64,000 nucleotides of DNA from Setophaga petechia (Eukaryota > Chordata > Aves > Passeriformes > Parulidae), in NCBI GenBank assembly GCA_024362935.1, contig JANCRA010000033.1:9893714-9957713 (forward strand), read 5' to 3'. Shown here one piece after another: positions 50,389-61,426 of the stretch (the first letter of the stretch is position 1; each line of letters starts with the position of its first letter). The translations under genes were made by a program, and so were the position numbers. The notes below the pieces were generated by a model. The model was not told where the DNA came from and searched no databases. It was given only the letters and a program-made list of their open reading frames with translations.

Positions 50389-50458
50389 ATGCCGAAAGGG
50401 AATCGGGAGCAAAGAGGCGGCGGCGTGTTGTGCACGAGGCTCAGGACGGTCGGGGCCG
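50389..50458 (+). CDS. Weak candidate alternative first exon
   Basis: ATG at 50389 has a purine at -3 and opens 23 codons (MPKGNREQRGGGVLC...) before a good donor, GTGAGC at 50459. A pyrimidine-rich acceptor (GTGTTGTTCCAG) lies at 51058 beyond the minisatellite, so the array would be contained in a 600-bp intron. Joining the two would give a stop after about 17 more codons, so either the exon is noncoding or a different acceptor is used. No family was recognised. Confidence 0.15.
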
Positions 50459-50549
50459 GTGAGCTGAGGGCACGGGGCGGCGCGAGGGGCGCGGGCCCGC
50501 AGGGAGGTCAGGGCCGGCCCGCGGGGGTATCGCAGCCACCGAGGGAACG

Positions 50550-50991
50550 GGAGAGGAGGAACGCGGGGTCCGAACCGGGAACGGCGGCCGGGGTGCATGG
50601 CCCAGGAGAGGGGGAACGCGGGATCCGAACCGGGAACGGCGGCCGGGGTGCATGGCCCAGGAGAGGGGGAACGCGGGATCCGAACCCCGCGGGAGCGTCA
50701 GCCGGGGTGCGTGGCCCAGGAGAGGGGGAACGCGGGATCCGAACCGGGAACGGCGGCCGGGGTGCGTGGCCCAGGAGAGGGGGAACGCGGGATCCGAACC
50801 GGGAACGGCGGCCGGGGTGCGTGGCCCAGGAGAGGGGGAACGCGGGGTCCGAACCGGGAACGGCGGCCGGGGTGCGTGGCCCAGGAGAGGGGGAACGCGG
50901 GGTCCGAACCGGGAACGGCGGCCGGGGTGCGTGGCCCAGGAGAGGGGGAACGCGGGGTCCGAACCGGGAACGGCGGCCGGGGTGCGTGGCC
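50550..50991. repeat. 55-bp G+C-rich minisatellite, about 8 copies
   Basis: Unit starts fall at 50591, 50646, 50705, 50760, 50815, 50870, 50925 and 50980. Every spacing is 55 except one of 59. The unit begins GGGTGCGTGGCCCAGGAGAG and ends GGGAACGGCGGCCG. The first two full copies have GCATGG in place of GCGTGG. Copies 1-4 carry GGATCC where copies 5-7 and the partial leading copy carry GGGTCC. The second copy ends in a diverged, 4-bp-longer segment. The last three full copies look identical, so expansion is recent. Long open frames on both strands (up to 216 codons) are products of the stop-free repeat. Confidence 0.95.
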
Positions 50992-51060
50992 GTGCTGCGG
51001 GTGCCCTGGGGAGCTCTGCTCTGCCGGCCCGGGCGGTGACTGTGGTGTGTTGTTCCAGGG

Positions 51061-53789
51061 CAAGGCCCCGGGCATTTCCCTGAAGGCTTCAAAGGATTCC
51101 TCAGGGGATGATTTGCTTGGTGATTCTTCTGATGTCAAAATGGTTTTACGTTTTCCATCATCTGCTCTAGAAACCCTGTGCTGCAGAAATTGTATCTTCA
51201 TGTCATTATGAAGCTAGACTGAATAGTACTATGGAATGGAGTTTTGTTAAATGCTGATTTTTTTTTTTTTTAAATTCTGATCTTGATGCAAGTTTTGGCA
51301 AGGGAACTCATGAGCCATATTTCTGTAGCTCTGCGCGAAGTGAAGAAAAGCTTTAGGTTTATAAGTTACTAATGCGGGTGTTAGATGTCTCTGAATTCTA
51401 GGGGAGCTACACACTTGTAATAAAAATTTTACTACAGAGAATTTAAGATCTCGAAGTGTTTGCTTAAATCTGTGTATTGTTTTATTCTGTCTAATCTTGT
51501 TTCAAGGCCTTAAGATCAGTCTGCTTTAAAAAAGTAAATCGACCCGTCTGGTTGAAATACATTATATAGGATTCTTGATAATTTATGCAGTCTTTCAAAA
51601 TCCTCTTCTTTAGGGCAGACTGATGCATATTTGTGGGGTACTAACAGGTTCTAAATGTTTATTCAGTATTACCAATTCTTGCAGCATTTGAGCTATTGGG
51701 CTTCTCATGTTAAAGCTGCTGAGGTATGTTGTTTATAAGAGACTGTATTGAGACAAAATACTTATATAATGTTATTTGTGTGTTGATCAAACTCATTAAA
51801 GCCTAATGTTTTGGGTTTTTTCTTAACCCACATGACTTTTTTATAGGTTTGTGTCTTGACTACTTTCTTGCCAACCTTGTTTTGGAGGAAAACCTTTGAT
51901 GTTTAATATTCAGTATTTGTGCATGTGTTTGAATACTTAGATTCAGAACCATTGAAGTTGGATGCGTGTGTGTGTAGATGCTGTATTTCAATTCATCGAG
52001 GTAATGTGACATCAGTTAAAAGTGGTATGAATGATGGCAGACATGGTGCCCTGGTATCCAAGATACGTCAGCATGCTGAGAAGTTACGTGCTTTCCTGCT
52101 GTGAGAACTGGTTGCTGTATTTGATTCTTTAGCCGAATACAAACTAAATTAAATCTGCAGTGACCTATATTGTGCTATAGCTAATGACCCAGTTAACCTC
52201 TGGTTAATTTTCTGTCTCTTGGTGTCCTGGGAACAGGGACATGTTTATTTCAGTAACCGCAAACCTTTAGAAATGTGCCACTGGCATTTATCATTCCAGA
52301 GCTCTGTGTTTTAACAGAAATTAGCTAATGGGCCATGGGGGCCTGCAGAAGTTGTAGAATGCCAATGAGGAGCTTTCTTTCACTTTTCTTCCCCCCTGAT
52401 TTACATGACTAAGCTTTTAGCTTTTCTTGGTTTTGTTTTTGTTTCTTGAGTATTGATCTGTCTCCTGTGGAGGAAACAAACTATTTGCTTAAAGTGCAGG
52501 AGGATATTACTGCTGGCAGCTTCCCAGGAACTCCCCTCTTTTTCATGCTTTAAATTAAGCTAGAACCTGTACAGATCTTGTTAGGGAAGTTTGCAACTGA
52601 TGCAATTCTATTATTGAATGGATGTGTTATGCAAATAAATCTGAATATAGTCATAAAATAATAATGATGTTGTTGTCTAAGGGTAGATCTGAGTACCACT
52701 TTTCTGATGTAAATGGGATTCTCTGGCACTTGGGTGGGCTCGTCCATGAAGTATATGGTTTTTTTAAGGAAGTGAAGTTATACAATAATCAGCTAAAAAA
52801 CGTGGAATTGTTATTCACAGCCGTTCATAGTAGCAGTTCATACTGTCTGTGTCACAGATCTGTTAAGTAGTGCATAATCCAAAACAACCTGAGCATTTTC
52901 TGACAATTAGAACATCGAGTGCTTACAGGGTGAAGCCTTGAGAAACAGCTGTTCTAGAGCCAATCCTTTCTGTGCTGTCTGTTCCTTGAATTTTTTGGCA
53001 GAAATTTCTTTTGGAGATAAAATCCTTACTTATTATATGTTTTGCCTGTGGCAGCAACAACAACTAGAAACAATTTCTTGAATGCTCGGCAAAAAACAAA
53101 CACTTCTACAGCAATCCTGAGTCCTTTGTTGTCCATGTACAGAGACGGGTTTGGCAGGGGAACGTGGAATTTTGGGCTGTTACAGGACACTTGTTCAGAC
53201 ACTTGTGTTGTTTTGGGACTTTTTATGACATAAGTATCACTTCTGGATGATCATATGTTACAAATATGCAATATCTAGAGGGACAGGAGAAATTTGCTGC
53301 AACAGATCCTTGGGAGCTTTGTCTGTTGGAGCACACCCCAAGGCAGCAGTGTCTTTGCTCAGTGCCTGCCCTGGGTGTGTTCTGCAGTTTTGCTCGAGAC
53401 CATCCGTCTGCCTGCACCCACGGCAAGAACTGATCCCCTTTGATCTGTCCTCGTTCCCTGGAAAGCACAATGAACACGATAAACCAGTGCTGGGACAGGG
53501 CTGTGCAGGTGGTGTCGCTTGCTGTGAAACCGCTGCCCTCTAGATGGGACTTAGCAAATATCCTGCCTGGTGCTTAAACCGATTTTCCCCTCTATTTTAA
53601 GGGCATGTATGTAAAAGATCCGCCACATTGACTCCTACTGGGCACTGCAGCCCTTCTCCTTTTCATAAAGGTGAAAAAAAGAGAGAATCTGTAGAAATAA
53701 TACTAAGTTGTGGTTTGTTATGTTGTTACAATGTGGCTTTGTGCCTAAATTTAAATCACGAAAATGTGTCCTGTATTTTCTTGGGATAT
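51061..53789. other. Intron-like DNA, no firm exon
   Basis: After the acceptor at 51058 a frame reads GKAPGISLKASKDSSGDDLL and continues to a stop at 51211 without a donor. It looks mildly coding but has no recognised homologue. A T-run at 51260-51271 follows. The rest is T-rich single-copy sequence. Confidence 0.4.
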
Positions 53790-53860
53790 TTGTTTTGGTT
53801 TTTTTTTTTGTTTTGTTTGGTTTTTTTTTTTGTTTTTTTTTTTTTGTTTGTTTTTTTCTT
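53790..53860. repeat. T/G low-complexity tract
   Basis: About 70 bp of T-runs broken by single or double G. The Phe-rich 70-83-codon frames covering it are composition artefacts. Confidence 0.9.
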
Positions 53861-55726
53861 ATGGCAGCAGAAGATGTAGAATATCAGCCTCTGTCTTGTT
53901 TTGGTTTTCTTGAAAATTAAGTTGAAACAAAAGGAATTTTAAGTTGTGGGATATTAAATCCCTCTCTCTTTACTGACTGGAGCATCTTGAAAATGAGAAC
54001 TTTTTCTGTCAGTCATGGGAGGGTACAGGGAGTTCTATGTATAAAGACTGTTAATGTGCTCCACAACTTAGTCCCTGGTCTTTCTTTTTATGAGCTTATT
54101 CTGTCAGGGTCTGTTAGTTTTGGTATTGTTAGCTGTTTAACAGGATTTCAGATTTGGTGGTGGTCTCCATGGGTCCTTTCCCTATTTCAACTCTGAGTAT
54201 TCCTACTGCTAGAGGAAAAAACCAACTGTGACTGAAAAAATTGGAATTACACACAGTGTAATTCCCTTATTCATAAATTTATAAGGGAGCTGCTTCTCTT
54301 GGTTAGTGGTTGAAAAAAACCAGATTGCAAACTTTTAAAAGAGCTTGGGAACATGCTTTTCATATATTTCAAATCCTAAGCTCAGTGATATCCCTTGTGA
54401 TTAAAAAGAAATCAATGAGAGAAGTTATTCCTGTATAGATATATCTGATGTTTCTATTAATTTGTACCAATGTGCTGTTGCTGCTATTAAGCCAAGAACA
54501 ACTTTTTCAGATCGAAGGCTGAACCTTAATTCCTTCAAGACCAGGTGAGAAATATATACTGTGTTCTGGTTAATGTCTCGTGCTATGTGTTCAGGTGAAG
54601 TTTTGTGACTAAAAGTAATTTTGCCCTCTTGTTGATGGGGCAGTCTGATGTCATGCATTCATTTATCACAAGTCATTTCTGAGTACCTCACAATGCAATG
54701 AACTGTGATTAACTTTTTAGGGTGTAAGTAGGGAAGTGTGAGAATGACAGAAAAAGGAAAATGTTAGAACATTTCTGAAATAGTATTTCAGGAAGAAACT
54801 TCAGAAATTCTCTTCACTGAATATGACTCATTGCATGTGCATTTGCAAAAAAGGGCAAAAAATTAAAATGTTTTGAATTAGCATCAAAGATTTCATATAC
54901 TACCTGATGGATATAATAATAAATAACATCTCTATCTGTTTATAGAAAAGAAATTACCTCTGCAATTGTCCTAATTTCAGTTACTTAACTGAACTCGTCA
55001 GAGACTCCTCTCTTGTTTGATTTCTTTCTTCAGTGCACTTTGACACTTGCAGGAAGGGTAATTGCCACTGCCTACATTGCGGGCACTTGAGGACACTTCA
55101 GATACTCCCTGTTTGTCTCAAAGGACTGGAAATGCTTTGCATGAATATTCTATAATATAGGAATGGTATGAAGAAGCTCATCTCCTATATTTGTGCTTGA
55201 AAGTAGTTCTGTTTGAAGTGTAAACACTAATGGGAAAAATGGTGTTATTTTGAGACTAGATTTATATTTAAAAGGCAAATATGTAAAAAAAAGGTTGAGT
55301 TCTGATTTTTTAAACATGTCTGTAAGTTGTCTGTTAATGACATTCATGAATTAGTTGTTTAGCCTAATGGATATAATTTCAAAAACCTTCCTCTCAAAAG
55401 TTAAAATGTAAATTGCCATACAGCTTTAGGGATAAGGACTACAGGAAGGTGGTGCAGGCTGTTTATGGGTGCTGATTCCATTACTATACCCACGATTTGA
55501 GTACATATTTAATGTATTCAAATCCATCCTGTTATGGTTTTCTTTTTAAACAATATACCTAAAAACTCTGAAACAAAGTACCAAGCTTTTAATTATGTGC
55601 CTCTTTTTCTCTTTTCTCCTCCTTGTGCTCCCTAATTGTTGTGGGAAGGACAACAATTCATCTGCCAAGTAGTTTTCAGCAGAGTGCAGAATTCTAGTAA
55701 CTTCTGTCAGTCCACTTTTCTTCCAG
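53861..55726. other. Intron-like T-rich DNA, no exon seen
   Basis: A hand count of 54061-54120 gives T 27, A 9, G 11, C 13. A 77-codon - strand frame at 54658-54425 has no recognised domain and no clear splice signals. Confidence 0.45.
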
Positions 55727-55759
55727 GAAGAATTTAACAAGACATTGCGATCTCCCCAG
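55727..55759 (+). CDS. Weak candidate 33-nt microexon
   Basis: A pyrimidine-rich acceptor (CCACTTTTCTTCCAG) ends at 55726 and a donor (CAG before GTACTG) begins at 55760. The 33 nt between them encode EEFNKTLRSPQ if read in phase 0. Its length is a multiple of three, as in regulated microexons, but such a short segment can easily arise by chance and the peptide is not recognised. Confidence 0.15.
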
Positions 55760-56270
55760 GTACTGCAGATGCTTAAGACTGAAAAAAGAAACTTCCCTTA
55801 TACTACAGTGTTTTCCTAAACCAAATGCAATGCTAATGTTTTTTTGAGAATGTTTATAGAAAGAATAAAGCATGGCTGTGTTGAATTAGATTGAATTAGT
55901 TTTTGTTGTTTCAGGCCTTGGATGTATGTAGAATAATGTGGATTTTTTTTTCACCATCCAGCTGTCTTGATGCCTGCAAATGTCACTCTTCTGTAACACC
56001 CAACTGGCCGAGTAAAACTCTGCAGTTGGAAAGTATTCTATATGGAAAAATAGTCTTGATTTGGAAGATAAGAGAGGTAGCTTTTAAACCCATGAGTTTA
56101 ATATCAAATTGAATCTACTTATGGCGGGACAAGAATAGAATATGGCATTAATTTGGAGTCAAGGGACTTCAGTGCAGTTGCACTGGGATAATTCAGTGGG
56201 AAGAGAAAAGGCATTCACTCTTGCCTGTTTAGACCATTTCTCTTTGAAGATGTCTTCTTTCTGTTAACAG
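55760..56270. other. Intron-like DNA, no exon seen
   Basis: Single-copy T-rich sequence. A GTTGTTTCAG acceptor-like string at 55905-55914 is followed by a 69-codon frame to a stop, without a donor. Confidence 0.4.
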
Positions 56271-56465
56271 TTTGCAGAGACTAACTGTGTGAAGAAGAGA
56301 TCCCAGTTTGTCAGCTTGGGGGAAGGGGAGTTTTTTATGTGGAAAGAAAAAAGGATTAGTTCATTTTGTGGCTCTGACATGTTGGCTACCCTCAGATACA
56401 GGTCTGAAAGAAAAGTGGCTATTGGCCATGCATTTGTTATTAGAGATGGAAAAGTGGAGAAGGAG
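56271..56465 (+). CDS. Candidate internal exon, 65 codons, unidentified
   Basis: A good acceptor (pyrimidine-rich TCTTCTTTCTGTTAACAG) ends at 56270 and a near-perfect donor (GAG before GTGAGTG) starts at 56466. The 195 nt between are open in phase 0, bounded by in-frame stops just outside (TAA at 56265 and a TAA six codons after the donor). The peptide includes FAETNCVKKRSQFVSLGEGE and KVAIGHAFVIRDGKVEKE. The codon pattern is moderately coding-like. No family was recognised and no neighbouring exon could be joined with confidence. Confidence 0.25.
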
Positions 56466-58369
56466 GTGAGTGTGTGGAGCTAAAAGAAGGTAGCAGAGAT
56501 TGGAATAGGATATTTCTTCTGAAAGACATGAGAGAAGGTACATCTCTGCGCGTGTTATGCCTTAGAGGGAGAACTAGAAGGAGTCATCAGAACTATGAGC
56601 AGATATGAATATGAAGCTGAGCGTTTCCCCAGCTTGAGAATAAGATACAATACATGAAATTAAAAAGAAATACTGCAGTGCTAGGCACAAAAAAAATTCA
56701 AAATGAGTTTGACAGTAATGCTGAAGTCATTAGACGCAAACTTCGTCTGCAGGTGTAAATTGATAATTTCTAAAAATGAAGAAGAATTATGGATGTCACC
56801 TGTGTGAGTTGGCATGCTTTGGCTTAGCATGTATTACCAGAGTGATAAAGGATTTCACCTTTTTCTGTTTACTTGTACCTGCAAATTTATGGAGTATTTT
56901 AGATGAGTTCTGAGGATAACATGCAACAGTAGAATTCACTATAGACCAATTTAAAATGTGTACTGTTTCAGAAATTCTTCAGTGGGTGCTTGGAAATTGA
57001 ATGATGATATATACATTGCTAGACACAGCAAGTTTTACTTTTCAGTTTATCCTTCATTTAGTCATCTCATCTCTTAAAACAGCACTGTGTCTAGAGAGAA
57101 AGGATCAGTTAAAGATGACTGGGACAAATTGCACTGTCTGTGACACTTGTAGAGCTGAATTTATTTGATTGCTTAACCAGGTGCACATTTGGTATGCAAG
57201 AATTACAGTTATTACTGTGCCTGAGGGCCATCATTTGAATGAAATATAATACTTATATCAATAGCAGAAATAGCAAATTATGTCCAGGATCTTTAGTCTC
57301 ATTCAGTACAACTGAATGCAGGGACTAGTCTTAAAATAATCTGCAATAGTGTTCAGGTGCATTCCAGGTAGGAGTAAGTTAAATCCAGTGTATATATTTG
57401 TCTACTGAGGTAGCAAGCAAGTTAGCCACTCACATCTTTTTTCATGGATTTCTGACCTTGTTGAAGTTGAACCATTCATCCATCCTCTATGAAAGGGGAA
57501 ATGTTTTTATGTCCATTGGACAGAGGTGAATGGGGCCAACGTGCCTCAGAAAAATAATTCATGAGACTAGGGTGTGATGCTTTAGGCCAGAAAGATGCTT
57601 GGCTTTGGAAGGGAAATGGAAACCACGGCACAAGGGGCTTGATGGTTTTGATGAAGTGGATTGAAAGTATCAGGAGGTAACAGTAAAAACAGAGGGACTG
57701 AACTTCACAGGGCTATGGATCAATGTAAGCTGTACTAAGCAAAACACTGGAATATGAATTGTGAAGCATCCCTAATACTGGCAAGGGGATGAACTGAATA
57801 ATAATCTAATATGGGATGCAGTTCATGGTTATACCCTTCATTTTGGGCTATCTGTAGAGCTGAATAGATTAGTGATAAGCAGTTCTTCTCTTTGCTTTAT
57901 TTTTGTGCCCATGAGTTTGCTAGCATGTTTTAATAAAAAGCTGAAGTTGATCTTATGTACTGTCTCAGGCTTTAAGCCTGAGTGTTTCTGCTGCCTTCTA
58001 ATACTACCTCAGAGGTGGCGTTCATGGATTTCTGAGAATATCTATGTAAAGGTATAGGCCTCGTTGAAGAAGTGTGTAACCTCTATATTTGCTAATTTTA
58101 GGTGGATTTTTCCCTTTCAAGGCATCTGAGTATCTTCGTAAAGCATTATGAAGCTACAATTAATTGTCAAAGCCTTACTGGTGAAGTCCACACTGCTCCA
58201 GAACATAAAAATGATCTGTTTATTACCTGTAATATCATGATTTGTTTCCTTGAACAGTAATTGATGTCAATTATAGCTGATGTCTATAAACTTGAAGTTG
58301 TATTGTTTATCTGCTAAGGACCTTGAGAGTGTGATCTTCTAAATCGCTGCAGTAGTATAGATTGCATCT
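56466..58369. other. Intron-like DNA, no exon seen
   Basis: Repeat-poor T-rich sequence (57001-57060: T 25, A 18, G 7, C 10). No coding block or repeat family was recognised. Confidence 0.45.
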
Positions 58370-58620
58370 GTAGTGCAAGAATTGTCTAGGGACATAAATT
58401 ACAGCAATTAAAATTACCTAGAGGAAAGAGAATGATGCATTATTAATTGGCATTGTCATTAAAGGGCTGAAAAGAACCTAAAAGAGATACAATGTCAATA
58501 CTCAAGCACTAAAAGTGACAGGCAGTGTTCAAAGACCAGTGATTGTATTCAAAGCCCAAGGCCATTAAGACACAGGTAATTACGTGGAATTTTATGACTG
58601 TGGATTAAGATCACTCCAAA
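58370..58620. promoter_or_regulatory. Possible conserved noncoding element
   Basis: The segment carries clustered homeodomain-like cores: CAATTAAAATTACC near 58407, CATTATTAATTGGC near 58438 and GGTAATTACG near 58577. It also has AAAGGGCTG and CCATTAAGACAC strings, with no repeats and no long open frame. This is the look of vertebrate enhancers conserved over long distances. Conservation is not visible here, so this is inference from composition. Confidence 0.3.
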
Positions 58621-61338
58621 ATACTAACCTTATGTAAAATTGGAAGTTTTTTAAGAATGGTGCTGTTCAGATGCCCACTCTGGGGACTGGAATAGTAGTG
58701 CAATTAATTTCAACCAAAATAATGTGTTGCACTTTTTAAAAAGTTTTAATAAATTTTAAAGAAATTTGAAACAACAAAGATTGTAAGGAAATCCCATCTG
58801 TAATTTGGTGAATTTAGGCAGAAAATTAACGTTTTTCAGCATTAAATATAATAATCTGAGCTCATATAAAGAAGAATAAATCCTGGTACACTGAAGACTG
58901 AAGATTTAATTAGGAGTCTCTTTATACCTCAGAAGCAAAGTTGTGCCTGTGTCAAGCTGAGAAATACAGCAGTGTGAGTAAGAGGCTCATGGCAATGTTG
59001 CTGTATGTCAGCTACTTAATTTTTCATAAAACTTATTGTCAATGAGTTTGTGATTTACCTACCTCAGCTAATTTGATTTATTGGAATAATGCTTGTTTTG
59101 TAAAATAGTTCACTTATAGTGCTATAAATGAAGAAAGAAATGGGGAAAGAATCTGTTTTTCTTGGGAGAACAGTTGTAATAACTGATTTGCTAAGCAAAG
59201 TAGACTTCAAATACTGGAGCTGTTAGGACAGTAGTTTACTTGTTTTGACAACTAATGGGACAGTGTGTGTTTGCTGAGTGGAGAGTTAAAACTCCAATGC
59301 AAACATCTCAAATTTTCTTCATCTAATGGAACCCTGGGAATTTTTGGCTTTTAAAAACTTGCCAATAGTTTCCTCTTCTACTTGCTAAGAGTTCAGATTT
59401 CTAATTCATCTCCCTGTCTGCTCTGAAGTTTAAACACTGACTGTGATTAGCTTTGCTGAACAGATGTCGAATTGAATGGCCTCTGTTGATTCAGAGAGTC
59501 TGGGTAGTGTCAGAGTTCAGTTACTATGCTTTCAGGAAGGCCTCCTGTTGCCAAAATGAGCTTTTTTTTTTTTTTCTATTTCCAATTTCTATGCCCAAGT
59601 CTGCATCAGCATGCAACTGGACTTAAGGAAAGCATGTATGTATAGGCACTGAAAGAGGAATACAAGTGTACAGCTACATCTTCTCCAAGGCACCCATGCA
59701 CTACTTGTTCTGCTAGCAAGTTAAAGGGAGCTCCCTGTTTGCTTGTACCAGGTACCTTTTTGCCTGAGTGAGTATTTTTGAGCAGTTGCTGTCCTTCTGG
59801 ATGCCAAGAAGCAGATCTGCTATGACTCTTGTCTGCTCAACCATTGAACAATGGTTAAAATCAATCGTGTAACCTCAGAGACAGCAAGAGCAAGGCCAGC
59901 TTTGCCTCTGTGTTCAGTGTGGTAGGAGTTTGCTTGTTCCAAGTTTAATGATTCAGCACTCTCACTCTGAAATGGCTTTATTATATTCAGCACTTTATTG
60001 TTTTAGCTGTGGATACTTTGCTGTTACATCCTCAAAACTGCGTTGGTTTGAATGAACTGTTTGGTAGTCAGAGTGGGTATCTTGTGATGCAGTGTGCTTT
60101 ATTATTGGTTTTGCTCTCTTGGGATGTTTCTGTGATTCAGAAATTGTGGAATTCAAGATCTCTGGGGACTAAGAAACTAACAAACTCTCATTATTCCATT
60201 CCTGTCTTCCATTAATTTTGCTGCTGCTCTTTTCAGACTCTTAGGCTGTGTGACCAGCTCATTGCCTGGAGCTGTAATCACATCAATCATTAGAATTGAA
60301 TTAAAATGGTGAATATTCTTCTCAAGTCTTATAGGCAAATAAGTTTGGTTCATATTTTCAAACACTGTTTGATGTCAAAAAAAGGAAATGTGTGCCCACA
60401 AACTCAGCTGTGTTCTACCCTGCTCCTTTGGCTCAGATTTCCTGCAATGCAATGTAAAATAAAATCAACTGCATGAAACCCAAGCAACCACATTCTTTGT
60501 TACTTAAACACTAACATTTTATACAAAATAGTAGTCCAAATTTAAACTGGTTTTACTGGAATTTACTGCTGCTGACTGGTGTGAGCACTGAGCATTTTGC
60601 TTTAATTTACTCAAATTATGAAATATAACAGAGGGATAATTGCATTGTTTTTACAGTGTAGTTATATTCCACAGCATCTGACTTTGGCACTACTTTGCCA
60701 CATAGTATCAGAAAAATAGTTGTTGTCTTCTTCTGGGGCTGTTTTTTTTGTTAGTAGGGAACTGAAAATTGTGCATAACATGAATTGATAGGATTATTTG
60801 GATGAAGACACTTGTATTTTAGACATTAAATATATAAAATGTGCTGTAGTGAATAGTAAGAAACATTTGTATTTTTGATATTCTTTTTAAACTGGGGTGG
60901 GGGCAGAATAAGGAAAAGTTATAGATAAATTTGTCTTTAGGCAGTATTTGGTGAGCAGTAACCTTTTCATCAGGTCACTTAGAGCTGGGGAGCAGTGACT
61001 TCCCTGCCATTTCATCAGAACTCCTGCACCAGAGCTGGTCGCAGCAGTCGGAGCCAGCCTGAGTGTCCAGACAGTGGAAGGTCTCTGAAGTGGCTGCACT
61101 GAGGTCAGGCTGGAGGGTGATGTGAAACTTTGGTGATGCCTGTCAGAAGGGTGGAGTATGGCAGATCTGAAGCACACCACGTTTCCCTCTGAGTCAATAG
61201 GAGGCCCTACTGCTCAGAACTGCTGTAAATAATGATAAGACTAAGGAAGAAAGAGACAACAGCTAAGATCTTTGTGCTATAAAAGGTGGGTTTCATTTAA
61301 TGTTATTTGAAACCACAATTCAATGGTAACAATTCTAG
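58621..61338. other. Intron-like T/G-rich DNA, no exon seen
   Basis: A hand count of 60061-60120 gives T 28, G 17, A 8, C 7. A G+C-richer patch at 60960-61170 has a 97-codon frame on - (61180-60887) with no domain. A T-run lies at 59560-59575. Confidence 0.45.
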
Positions 61339-61426
61339 GGTACCATCTGACAGCAGTTCTCCTGACAGCAGACCACGGAACATAGAGCACACATTGATAT
61401 TACTGAAGAAGCAGGGATTACCTCCT
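61339..61426 (+). CDS. Weak candidate exon, 88 nt
   Basis: AG at 61337-61338 precedes 88 nt that read VPSDSSSPDSRPRNIEHTLI and then LLKKQGLPP in one frame, up to a possible donor at 61427 (GTAATT, weak). The serine/proline run followed by a basic helix looks coding, but the acceptor has a poor pyrimidine tract. Not recognised. Confidence 0.2.

Larger units (their letters stand above)
50380..51060. promoter_or_regulatory. Second CpG-rich block, possible alternative promoter
   Basis: CpG and G+C rise sharply between about 50380 and 51050 within A+T-rich surroundings. The unique part (50389-50545) contains many CpGs and a donor-like GCCG before GTGAGC at 50459. The rest is the 55-bp minisatellite. 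A CpG-rich repeat array can mimic a CpG island, so the promoter claim rests mainly on the unique 150 bp. It could serve the same rightward gene as the island at 40481-41400. Confidence 0.4.

Noticed and set aside
50389..51211. Open frames up to 216 codons on both strands over the 55-bp array
   Set aside because: They are translations of a stop-free tandem repeat that cycles through three frames.
53628..53920. Phe-rich membrane-like frames
   Set aside because: The apparent membrane segment comes from the T/G tract at 53790-53860.
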